Source: Lonsdalea britannica (lineage in GTDB: Bacteria > Pseudomonadota > Gammaproteobacteria > Enterobacterales > Enterobacteriaceae). Taken from it: 5,970 nucleotides of DNA. Positions 1 through 4,458 of this stretch are shown one piece after another. The notes under the pieces were generated by a model, which was given only the letters and a program-made list of their open reading frames with translations, did no database searches and was not told the origin of the DNA. Position 1 is the first letter of the stretch; each line of letters starts with the position of its first letter. Location: the NCBI RefSeq assembly GCF_946477055.1, contig NZ_CAMKXG010000221.1:1-5970 (forward strand). The letters run 5' to 3'. Position numbers and translations under genes: made by a program.

Positions 1-33
1 TTTGCCGCGTCGCTGTTTCGTTGCGATGAATAA

Positions 34-62
34 ACAATACCGCAAGTATTAATCATGAGCAA
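34..62 (-). promoter_or_regulatory. Putative leftward early promoter PL
   Basis: On the minus strand a -10-like TATTGT (39-34) lies 17 bp from a weak -35-like TTGCTC (62-57). The hexamers alone are poor, and the case rests on geometry. With a start near position 27, operator OL1 would be centred at about -16 and OL2 at about -41, nearly the same placement that OR1 and OR2 have on PR in this window. The promoter would drive the leftward early operon (N in lambda), which lies off the left edge. Confidence 0.5.
36..50. promoter_or_regulatory. Operator OL1 (CI/Cro binding site)
   Basis: AATACCGCAAGTATT is a perfect 5-bp inverted repeat (AATAC/GTATT) around a 5-bp centre. It is identical to OR2 at 1987-2001. 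It covers the spacer and the edge of the -10 of the proposed PL, so a bound repressor would block that promoter. Confidence 0.8.
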
Positions 63-75
63 TACCGCAAGTAAT
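61..75. promoter_or_regulatory. Operator OL2 (CI/Cro binding site)
   Basis: AATACCGCAAGTAAT differs from OL1 by one base in the right arm. Its centre is 25 bp from that of OL1, about the distance between adjacent cooperative sites in lambda. It overlaps the weak -35 of the proposed PL. Confidence 0.75.
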
Positions 76-81
76 AAAAAT

Positions 82-96
82 ATTACTGATAGTATT
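82..96. promoter_or_regulatory. Operator OL3 (weaker CI/Cro site)
   Basis: ATTACTGATAGTATT has one intact half-site (GTATT) and one arm with a single mismatch, and its centre differs from the other sites. Its centre is 21 bp from that of OL2. By analogy with lambda, it could take part in looping to OR about 1.9 kb away. Confidence 0.6.
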
Positions 97-172
97 AATT
101 TGGTGATTTATAAGGGAATTTAATTTTTGCGATGGTGGTTAGATGGGTGTTGCGACTGGGAAGGGCAGGCAC

Positions 173-196
173 AAAAAACCCGGCGGGGCCGGGTTT
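173..196 (-). terminator. Intrinsic terminator of the cI-accessory gene operon
   Basis: On the minus strand a 9-bp GC-rich stem (AAACCCGGC paired with GCCGGGTTT, 3-base loop) runs directly into a run of T's (A's at 173-178 on the plus strand). It overlaps the stop codon of the gene at 195-1136. It ends the leftward lysogenic transcript before it can reach PL/OL. This is the strongest intrinsic terminator in the window. Confidence 0.9.
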
Positions 197-1136
197 AATC
201 GAACGGGAATTCAATTTGACGCTGCGGGTTTATGATCTTTTTAACATTCACAATTTCATAGGTTGTCTTTATGCCTTTTTCTACCAAGAACTGAGTTACT
301 TTTAAATCAACCAACAAAAGATCGCCCTTGGCAAAAGCTATTGACTGGTCATCAATAGCATTCAAAAATCTCCCATCACTAACTTCGGCTTGAAATGGGC
401 TTGCACCATCTGAAAATTGCCATTTGTGTCCTTCACGAAAAGAGATATCTAATGGCTGAAGTGCTTTCTCAGTAATTGACTCAGATATTATTGTTTTTTC
501 TGAGTTAGCAACTTTAAAAAATATCGCCTCTTCTTTACTCACTTCAACAAAATTCTTCCCATTGTCGATAGTGACAGCAAAGCTTTCGATACCACTTCTT
601 TCTAAGGGTTTAGAAATTACATTTTCAAGCGACCGTCTTAATTTTTTATTTTTATACAGTTCAATGACTTGTGAGTCAAAAAACTCACTTTCACCATCAA
701 TGAAAATTTTTGTGCGGCCATCAAAAGTTGGTTCTATTCTTTTTATACTCTTAGGTCCAACCCATTTTATTAGTTGAATCAGACCCTTATATGACTTTTT
801 TGATGCTAAATATCCAAATCCAACCAAACTGATTATATTGCAGGCAGCTGAGGCACCGTTACCAGAAAAAATCCCGGTTATTTGGCTGGATAGTGATGAA
901 GATTGAGCTAAGAGATCAACTCCGAAAGACCCTGCCTTAAAAGAAGCGTTTACCTTTACTGATACGCGTCTTTCTTTTCCATATATTGTCTTTCCAGCTT
1001 CATCTAAGACGTCAGATAGAGACAAAAGTGCAGGAGCTAAATCGCGGACATCCATCTCATGGTTGTCTAGGGCTGGACCGTCATAAACAATTCTGAACTT
1101 CATGTCATCTGTTTCCGCAATTACACTCGCATCCAT
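195..1136 (-). CDS. Unknown accessory protein in the rexAB position (313 aa)
   Basis: I do not recognise the family with certainty. The gene lies directly downstream of cI in the same direction, where lambda carries rexA/rexB, and is closed by its own terminator, so it should be expressed in the lysogen. The protein starts with a short variable leader, then FRIVYDGPAL and MDVRDLAPALL motifs (about residues 14-38). A hydrophobic stretch around residues 94-112 is only borderline long enough for a membrane helix. The C-terminal half alternates hydrophobic and charged residues as in a beta-rich domain. ATG at 1136 is chosen because AGGTGA sits 8 bases upstream; TTG at 1157 or the ATG at 1103 are alternatives. 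Sampled stretches are clearly richer in A+T than the replication genes, as is common for acquired phage accessory genes. Superinfection exclusion or phage defence is suggested by position only. Confidence 0.8.
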   Translation of the reverse strand: MDASVIAETDDMKFRIVYDGPALDNHEMDVRDLAPALLSLSDVLDEAGKTIYGKERRVSVKVNASFKAGSFGVDLLAQSSSLSSQITGIFSGNGASAACNIISLVGFGYLASKKSYKGLIQLIKWVGPKSIKRIEPTFDGRTKIFIDGESEFFDSQVIELYKNKKLRRSLENVISKPLERSGIESFAVTIDNGKNFVEVSKEEAIFFKVANSEKTIISESITEKALQPLDISFREGHKWQFSDGASPFQAEVSDGRFLNAIDDQSIAFAKGDLLLVDLKVTQFLVEKGIKTTYEIVNVKKIINPQRQIEFPFD

Positions 1137-1162
1137 TATTGCATTCACCTGATCCAATATAC

Positions 1163-1192
1163 AGTAAATTTACCATTTGTTATCTTTGTCAA
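1163..1192 (-). promoter_or_regulatory. Possible own promoter of the accessory gene
   Basis: In the 104-base gap between cI and the accessory gene, the minus strand carries a perfect -35 TTGACA (1192-1187) and, after 18 bp, a -10-like TTTACT (1168-1163). The start would fall about 20 bases before the ribosome binding site. This could give expression independent of PRM, as the lit promoter does for rexB in lambda. The -10 is weak, so this is tentative. Confidence 0.4.
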
Positions 1193-1240
1193 GCAGGGCC
1201 GCGATCTACCCAAAGCTTAATTACCAACTGCCATCCATAG

Positions 1241-1951
1241 CTAAACAAACTTCATCTTCGACTCGACCCCCACGCCGATGATTTTGCAATTGCCGTTTAT
1301 AGTGATGATCGGCCAGTTAGGGTTTAGACCCTTCAGGTAGCGTTGTCCACCTTCGATCACCAGCTTTTTGAACGTGACCTCATTGACGTCGGACATCTTG
1401 GCGACGACCAGGCTACCGTTGATTGCCTCGCGGCCAGTATCGAACAGCACATAGCTACCCTGGGGAACGCTTAATCCCGTGGGTGCCGTCATAGAATCAC
1501 CATCGACCAAAAGCCAGAAAGCTTTACCTTGAATATGCGCGTCAGACTCAAGCCACGTCGATATCTCATGGAGTGTGTAGGGTTCGATAGCCTCAGACCA
1601 TGCACCGGCCTGTACGCTGCTTATGACTGGGTATCGGGGGGATTCTTTATACCGCCCCGCGTAAGTGAAGTTTTTTTCTATAGAACCCGCGTACTGCGCC
1701 GCATCTTTCGCAAGTGATGGGCTGAACTCAGCTATTGAAGATTTCAGAGCGTTTGCGAATGCTGATGCAACAGCCACGTTTAACGCGTTCCGTCCATTTA
1801 GGTAATGCCCCACCGCACCCTGAGTTATATCAAGAGCATCAGCGATCGTCTGTTGGGTGACCCCTAATTCACGCTTTTTTGCCTCATACAAAGACTTTAA
1901 GCGCTTAGCGTCATCTATCTGTTCTTGTGAAAGCTTCTTCTTCTTTTCCAT
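1241..1951 (-). CDS. cI: CI-type phage repressor with LexA-like autocleavage domain
   Basis: This 236-residue protein matches lambda CI (237 aa) in layout and in many blocks. A helix-turn-helix DNA-binding domain occupies about residues 15-70 (recognition region near TQGAVGHYLNG). The cleavage site is Ala115-Gly116 in VQAGAW. The serine nucleophile is Ser153 in GDSMTAPTG and the catalytic lysine is Lys195 in TFKKL, 42 residues later (43 in lambda). All parts needed for RecA-stimulated self-cleavage are therefore present, so the prophage should be SOS-inducible. It should bind the six palindromic sites at OL and OR, repress PL and PR, and activate its own transcription. The ATG has almost no Shine-Dalgarno (AAGG is only one base away), fitting a nearly leaderless PRM mRNA as in lambda. 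Confidence 0.96.
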   Translation of the reverse strand: MEKKKKLSQEQIDDAKRLKSLYEAKKRELGVTQQTIADALDITQGAVGHYLNGRNALNVAVASAFANALKSSIAEFSPSLAKDAAQYAGSIEKNFTYAGRYKESPRYPVISSVQAGAWSEAIEPYTLHEISTWLESDAHIQGKAFWLLVDGDSMTAPTGLSVPQGSYVLFDTGREAINGSLVVAKMSDVNEVTFKKLVIEGGQRYLKGLNPNWPIITINGNCKIIGVGVESKMKFV

Positions 1952-1960
1952 GCCTTGATT

Positions 1961-1988
1961 GTAATACCTGAGTTATTTAAAAATGAAA
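1961..1988 (-). promoter_or_regulatory. Proposed PRM, maintenance promoter for cI
   Basis: On the minus strand TATTAC (1966-1961) can serve as -10, with a poor -35 TTTCAT (1988-1983) after 16 bp. A start near 1954 is only three bases before the cI ATG. OR2 would then be centred at about -40 and OR3 at about -16, the placement used in lambda for activation from OR2 and repression from OR3. A weak -35 is expected for an activator-dependent promoter. The geometry supports it more than the hexamers do. Confidence 0.45.
1963..1977. promoter_or_regulatory. Operator OR3
   Basis: AATACCTGAGTTATT matches the operator arms with one mismatch in the right half-site. It lies next to the cI start and overlaps the proposed PRM -10, so occupancy by Cro or excess CI would shut off PRM. 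Its centre is exactly 24 bp from that of OR2. Confidence 0.75.
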
Positions 1989-2001
1989 TACCGCAAGTAT
2001 T
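1987..2001. promoter_or_regulatory. Operator OR2
   Basis: AATACCGCAAGTATT is a perfect palindrome in its arms and identical to OL1. It touches the PR -35 on one side and the proposed PRM -35 on the other. This is the central position from which lambda CI represses PR and activates PRM. Confidence 0.85.
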
Positions 2002-2027
2002 GATATAAATAATACTCGTGGTATTAT
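2000..2027 (+). promoter_or_regulatory. Rightward early promoter PR
   Basis: The -35 is TTGATA (2000-2005, one mismatch to TTGACA) and the -10 is TATTAT (2022-2027, one mismatch to TATAAT), with a 16-bp spacer. Transcription should start near 2034 and read cro, cII and the replication genes. OR1 covers the spacer and part of the -10, and OR2 overlaps the first two bases of the -35. Confidence 0.85.
2011..2025. promoter_or_regulatory. Operator OR1
   Basis: AATACTCGTGGTATT has perfect AATAC/GTATT arms and a centre that differs from OR2. It lies across the PR spacer and -10. The centre-to-centre distances OR1-OR2 and OR2-OR3 are both 24 bp, close to lambda. Confidence 0.85.
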
Positions 2028-2057
2028 TGTCGTATGCGTAACCACATGGAGCAGAAA

Positions 2058-2255
2058 ATGGAAAAGATTCCATTAGCTGATTACGTAAGGGCGAACGGGC
2101 AGGCCAAAGCGGCAAGCGAAATAGGCGTTCACCAGACGGCAATCAGCAAGGCAGTTCGCGTTGGCCGGAAAATCTTCATTACCAGAACTCCGGATGGAAA
2201 GGTTGAAGCAGAAGAACACCGACCTTTCCCAAGTAACAAGCATTTAGCTGTATAG
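2058..2255 (+). CDS. cro: Cro-type repressor (65 aa)
   Basis: The product is a clear relative of lambda Cro (66 aa): both have the IPLADY/ITLKDY-type start, a helix-turn-helix with GVHQTAISKA (lambda GVYQSAINKA), then GRKIF, a DG turn, AEE and the PFPSNK tail. It is expected to be a small dimer that binds the OR and OL palindromes, preferring OR3, and turns off cI transcription in lytic growth. The ATG at 2058 is chosen because GGAG at 2048-2051 is six bases upstream and the protein then matches lambda Cro at its N-terminus. The ATG at 2034 would add eight residues and coincides with the predicted PR start. The gene is the first of the PR operon and is divergent from cI. Confidence 0.96.
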   Translation: MEKIPLADYVRANGQAKAASEIGVHQTAISKAVRVGRKIFITRTPDGKVEAEEHRPFPSNKHLAV

Positions 2256-2261
2256 AACCAC

Positions 2262-2295
2262 CGCTCTTTACCAATTTGCACCGCCGTCAACGCGG
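2262..2295 (+). promoter_or_regulatory. nutR antitermination site (boxA + boxB)
   Basis: CGCTCTTTA (2262-2270) is a near-perfect boxA. Nineteen bases from its start comes a 15-base boxB-like hairpin, CCGCCGTCAACGCGG (2281-2295): four C-G/G-C pairs, a C-C mismatch at the loop and a GTCAA pentaloop. Lambda has the same order just after cro, with 17 bases between boxA start and boxB start; the P22 loop as I recall it is GACAA. The site implies an N-type protein encoded in the leftward operon outside the window. Confidence 0.75.
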
Positions 2296-2306
2296 AACAC
2301 TACACA

Positions 2307-2329
2307 AGCGACAGCATCAGCTGATCGCT
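2307..2329 (+). terminator. Hairpin in the tR1 position between nutR and cII
   Basis: AGCGA pairs with TCGCT and, inside, CAGC pairs with GCTG around an ATCA loop, with one bulged A, giving nine pairs. No U run follows (the next bases are CAATTAATAAT), so it is not a classic intrinsic terminator. The position matches lambda tR1, a Rho-dependent terminator that N overcomes. It could instead be only a structured leader for cII. Confidence 0.4.
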
Positions 2330-2359
2330 CAATTAATAATGCAATATTTCACTAGGGAA

Positions 2360-2392
2360 ATTATCAAGTATGGAAAGTGCAACTCAAAGCAA
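2360..2392 (-). promoter_or_regulatory. CII-activated promoter PRE
   Basis: On the minus strand the sequence reads TTGC-TTTGAG-TTGC (2392-2379), the exact TTGCN6TTGC pattern known for lambda CII sites. The six bases between the repeats act as -35. After a 17-bp spacer comes GATAAT (2365-2360), one base from the consensus -10. The element lies over the first codons of cII, as in lambda. The transcript would run antisense to cro and into cI, giving establishment synthesis of repressor. Confidence 0.85.
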
Positions 2393-2648
2393 AAACGCGA
2401 GACGTATCGAATCCGCGCTGCTTAACAAATTAGCTCTCATGGGCCAGAAAGCTTTTGCTGCTGCTATGGGAGTTCCTGAGTACCAAGTAAGCCGCTGGAA
2501 GAACGGTTTCTTCAGCCAAGTGAGTCTGATGTTGTCCGTGCTTAATTACGGCATTGATGACGATGAGATGGCGGAATTAGCCAAGCGGCTGGTGGGGTAT
2601 CTCGAAAATGAAAAAACGCTGAGCTGCGGTAACAGCTTCGACGCTTAA
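2370..2648 (+). CDS. cII: CII transcriptional activator
   Basis: The 92-residue product matches lambda CII (97 aa): RIESALLNK near residues 12-20 is identical, followed by the helix-turn-helix with AMGVPEYQVSRWK (lambda AVGVDKSQISRWK) and the DDDEMAELA oligomerisation part. CII acts as a tetramer that binds TTGCN6TTGC direct repeats and activates PRE, deciding for lysogeny; such a repeat is present inside its own 5' end. The C-terminus differs from lambda and is shorter. The ribosome binding site is weak: AGGG is about 12 bases before the ATG. The 3' end is covered by the antisense oop RNA, which in lambda lowers cII expression. Confidence 0.95.
   Translation: MESATQSKNARRIESALLNKLALMGQKAFAAAMGVPEYQVSRWKNGFFSQVSLMLSVLNYGIDDDEMAELAKRLVGYLENEKTLSCGNSFDA
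2588..2595 (+). other. Chi octamer
   Basis: GCTGGTGG is a perfect E. coli Chi sequence, located inside cII. It would modify RecBCD in enzyme entering from the right side. A single octamer can occur by chance in a window of this size. Confidence 0.5.
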
Positions 2649-2670
2649 CGGAATTACTGGATCAATTCAC
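2611..2670 (-). ncRNA. oop: oop-like antisense RNA with intrinsic terminator
   Basis: A leftward transcript of about 60 bases is predicted to begin at the G opposite 2670, seven bases after its -10. It starts GTGAATTGATCC, close to lambda oop (GTTGATAGATCC, 77 nt), and crosses the cII 3' end. It ends in a hairpin: AGCTG pairs with CAGCT around a six-base loop and outer AAGCG pairs with CGTTT, followed by a run of T's (A's at 2611-2616). By analogy with lambda it should pair with the cII mRNA end and promote its RNase III-dependent decay. The identification rests on position, promoter and terminator rather than on overall sequence identity. Confidence 0.7.
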
Positions 2671-2677
2671 AGGAGAG

Positions 2678-2706
2678 ATTATGACATCACTTTCGATTTT
2701 ATACAA
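2678..2706 (-). promoter_or_regulatory. PO promoter for the oop-like RNA
   Basis: The minus-strand -10 is CATAAT (2683-2678), the same hexamer as in lambda PO, and it overlaps the ATG of the next gene in the same way. Seventeen bp upstream is a weak -35, TTGTAT (2706-2701). The flanking ATTACTGGATC and ACAGGAG segments also resemble the lambda cII-O junction. Confidence 0.6.
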
Positions 2707-3508
2707 AGGCAAAGACAAGAACGGAACCGGAACAAAGGTCAACAAAACCTATATGGTTCCGATTTCTGAGCTGTACGTCGAGCCGGGCTACAACGTCCGA
2801 GAAATCGACCAAGAGCACGTTACTGAATTTCGCGATGCTTTCATTGCGGGAGAGTTTGTTCCGCCGTTGGCTGTCCAAGTGACTGATCAGGGCGTCAAGA
2901 TAATCGATGGACACCACCGCTATTACGGCGCAACCGCAGCAACTGAATCGGGCCACGAAATACTTCGCCTTGAGTGCAAAGACTTTGTTGGTTCCGAGGC
3001 CGACCGCATTGCCTTCATGGTGACCAGCTCACAGGGGAAATCGCTATCTCCACTGGAACGCGCGGCAGCTTATCTTCGCCTGAAGAATCAAGGTTGGGAG
3101 CCAGCGGAGATTGCCAAAAAAGTTAAGCGGTCTATCGCCGACGTGAGTTACCACCTTCAACTTTTGGATTGTAGCGACGGGCTACTCGCCATGGTCAAAT
3201 CTGGGGAAATCGCTCCTACCACCGCCGTTGCTTTATCTCAGCAGCACGGGTCGAAAGCGGAATCGGTGGCAACGGAGCAGATGGGGAAAGCTCGCGCAGC
3301 TGGAAAGAAGAAGCTGACAAAAAGTGACGCCATGCCGCAATTCAGCGCCAAGAAAGCCCGCCGTTTGGTAGAGCTGCTGGTTGATGCAAAATTCTTTGAC
3401 GGGATTTTGGGGCCTCGTTTGGAATTTAGCCCTGATTACTCTGAAGAAATTAACCGCATTTTGTCTGAGTACCGCGCCGGAATCAGTATCGACGGGGGCG
3501 GGGAATAG
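2681..3508 (+). CDS. ParB-like DNA-binding protein, stand-alone
   Basis: The 275-residue product has the ParB/Spo0J/KorB plan. An N-terminal ParB-type domain spans about residues 24-115, with NVRE (38-41) and DGHHR (76-80) in place of the GERR nucleotide-binding box of chromosomal ParB. A helix-turn-helix linker domain covers about 122-190 (SPLERAAAYLRL, then PAEIAKKVKRSIADVSYHL). A charged C-terminal part follows without an obvious dimerisation motif. The start has a good CAGGAG five to eight bases upstream, and the gene lies two bases before the next one, so it belongs to the PR operon. No ParA gene is near and I see no obvious parS palindrome. A role in replication control, plasmid-like partition or host-gene regulation is possible; none can be chosen from sequence. 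Confidence 0.85.
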   Translation: MTSLSILYKGKDKNGTGTKVNKTYMVPISELYVEPGYNVREIDQEHVTEFRDAFIAGEFVPPLAVQVTDQGVKIIDGHHRYYGATAATESGHEILRLECKDFVGSEADRIAFMVTSSQGKSLSPLERAAAYLRLKNQGWEPAEIAKKVKRSIADVSYHLQLLDCSDGLLAMVKSGEIAPTTAVALSQQHGSKAESVATEQMGKARAAGKKKLTKSDAMPQFSAKKARRLVELLVDAKFFDGILGPRLEFSPDYSEEINRILSEYRAGISIDGGGE

Positions 3509-3510
3509 TC

Positions 3511-4458
3511 ATGAATCTCGCTTATTCAAATGTGACACCATTAAGGCCCGATAAGCGGGCCTCTGACGTACCGGAGGCAACCGGTAAGGGGTTTGCCTTG
3601 CTGCACAGAAAAATAATGGAACTGCCTTTCTACAGGACGGATTCTGACGCTGTTCACCTGTGGATACACTTCATCCTCTCTGCAAACCATGCACCCGGAC
3701 CAGTATCTACTGAATTCGGTGAGCTGCTTTGCAGGAGAGGGGAGTTTATTACCGGGCGTCACACCCTGGCGCAGGAAACAGGTATCGACCCGAACCGGAT
3801 AAAATACCTGCTGCTGAAGTTCGAAAAACTGGGGATGATCAGCAAAGAATCGAACAAGAAATTTTCGAAGATTCTGGTCACAAAATACGATGATTATCAG
3901 CAAAAAGTTGTGCCAACAGATTGCCATCAAAGTGCCATCGCAAACCCGCATACAGCAAGGGCTGGAGGGGAGGTAGTGCCAACAGATTGCCATCAAAGTG
4001 CCACAAACAATATAACATCTAATACTAACGTATTAGATTCTCGTCAGAGAAATCTCTCTCCTGCTGTCAAACAACCAAAACCGCAACGCCCTGAAGCAGC
4101 CATCCAGTCACCGAAAGGCGACAAGTGGGGAACTACCGACGACCTGCGCGCGGCGGAGTGGATGTTCGACGTGGTGAAATCAATCGAGCCGTCTGCCAGA
4201 AAGCCAGCATTTGCCGGTTGGGCTAACGACATCCGACTGATGCGCGAGAAAGACGGCCGGGATCATCGAGACATGTGCAGCCTGTTCCGCTGGGCCAGCC
4301 AGGACAGTTTCTGGTGCGGCAACGTTCTGTGTCCTGCAAAGCTTCGTGAGAAGTGGTCACAGCTGGTAATTAAGCGTGACAAGGCTAAATCCGGTAGCGG
4401 CGGTAAGCAGACACTGGACTTCAACAACACAGACTGGGCAGAGGGGTTACAGCTATGA
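3511..4458 (+). CDS. O-type phage replication initiator carrying the origin
   Basis: The 315-residue protein sits just before P and has the expected plan. An N-terminal winged-helix domain covers about residues 28-130 (GRHTLAQETGIDPNRIKYLL, then KLGMISKE and a wing ending SKILVTKYDDY). A low-complexity linker (131-205) is encoded by the origin repeats and contains VVPTDCHQSA twice (133-142 and 155-164). The C-terminal domain (about 208-290) has FAGWANDIRLM and FWCGNVLCPAKLREKW, a block I associate with phage replisome-organiser proteins. The N-terminal part should bind the repeats and the C-terminal part should recruit P with DnaB helicase. Sequence identity to lambda O itself is not evident, so the gene symbol is left open. 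The ATG lies two bases after the ParB-like stop, and the end overlaps P by ATGA. Confidence 0.85.
   Translation: MNLAYSNVTPLRPDKRASDVPEATGKGFALLHRKIMELPFYRTDSDAVHLWIHFILSANHAPGPVSTEFGELLCRRGEFITGRHTLAQETGIDPNRIKYLLLKFEKLGMISKESNKKFSKILVTKYDDYQQKVVPTDCHQSAIANPHTARAGGEVVPTDCHQSATNNITSNTNVLDSRQRNLSPAVKQPKPQRPEAAIQSPKGDKWGTTDDLRAAEWMFDVVKSIEPSARKPAFAGWANDIRLMREKDGRDHRDMCSLFRWASQDSFWCGNVLCPAKLREKWSQLVIKRDKAKSGSGGKQTLDFNNTDWAEGLQL
3910..3937 (+). repeat. Origin iteron cluster, copy 1 (28 bp)
   Basis: A 28-bp sequence is repeated without change at 3976-4003. It contains TGCCA at 3911, 3922 and 3933, that is, every 11 bp. Third-codon positions are conserved as well, so selection appears to act on DNA. 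It lies in the linker part of the initiator gene, where lambda has its O-binding iterons. Confidence 0.8.
3976..4003 (+). repeat. Origin iteron cluster, copy 2 (28 bp)
   Basis: This is identical to copy 1 and offset by 66 bp, which is 22 codons and six 11-bp units. Its TGCCA motifs at 3977, 3988 and 3999 are therefore in helical phase with those of copy 1. The sequence to the right is AT-rich. Confidence 0.8.
4017..4038. repeat. Inverted repeat in the AT-rich part of the putative origin
   Basis: ATCTAATAC and GTATTAGAT form a perfect 9-bp inverted repeat around a TAAC loop, 13 bp after the second iteron cluster. It lies in an AT-rich stretch (4003-4040) that would be the natural unwinding element. 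Lambda ori also has an AT-rich segment and a palindrome to the right of its iterons. It has no T run and is inside a gene, so a terminator is unlikely. Confidence 0.65.

Noticed and set aside
97..172. Possible gene or rightward promoter between OL3 and the terminator
   Set aside because: TTTATAAG resembles a -10, but no convincing -35 or open frame follows; the stretch appears to be only spacer.
562..777. 71-residue hydrophobic open frame on the plus strand
   Set aside because: It is opposite the accessory gene with no ribosome binding site or promoter; its hydrophobic look comes from reading an AT-rich gene backwards.
1137..1157. TTG start at 1157 for the accessory gene
   Set aside because: ATG 1136 has AGGTGA eight bases upstream, and the seven extra residues look like leader sequence.
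2034..2057. Longer Cro starting at ATG 2034
   Set aside because: That ATG falls on the predicted PR start site and has no ribosome binding site, whereas ATG 2058 has GGAG at six bases and gives the lambda Cro N-terminus.
3659..3667. DnaA-box-like TGTGGATAC near the origin
   Set aside because: It has one mismatch, occurs singly, encodes part of the initiator winged-helix region, and lies about 250 bp from the iterons; lambda-type origins do not need DnaA boxes.
3541..3996. 151-residue open frame on the minus strand
   Set aside because: It lies wholly inside the initiator gene, contains the antisense of the iterons, and has no recognisable features or operon context.
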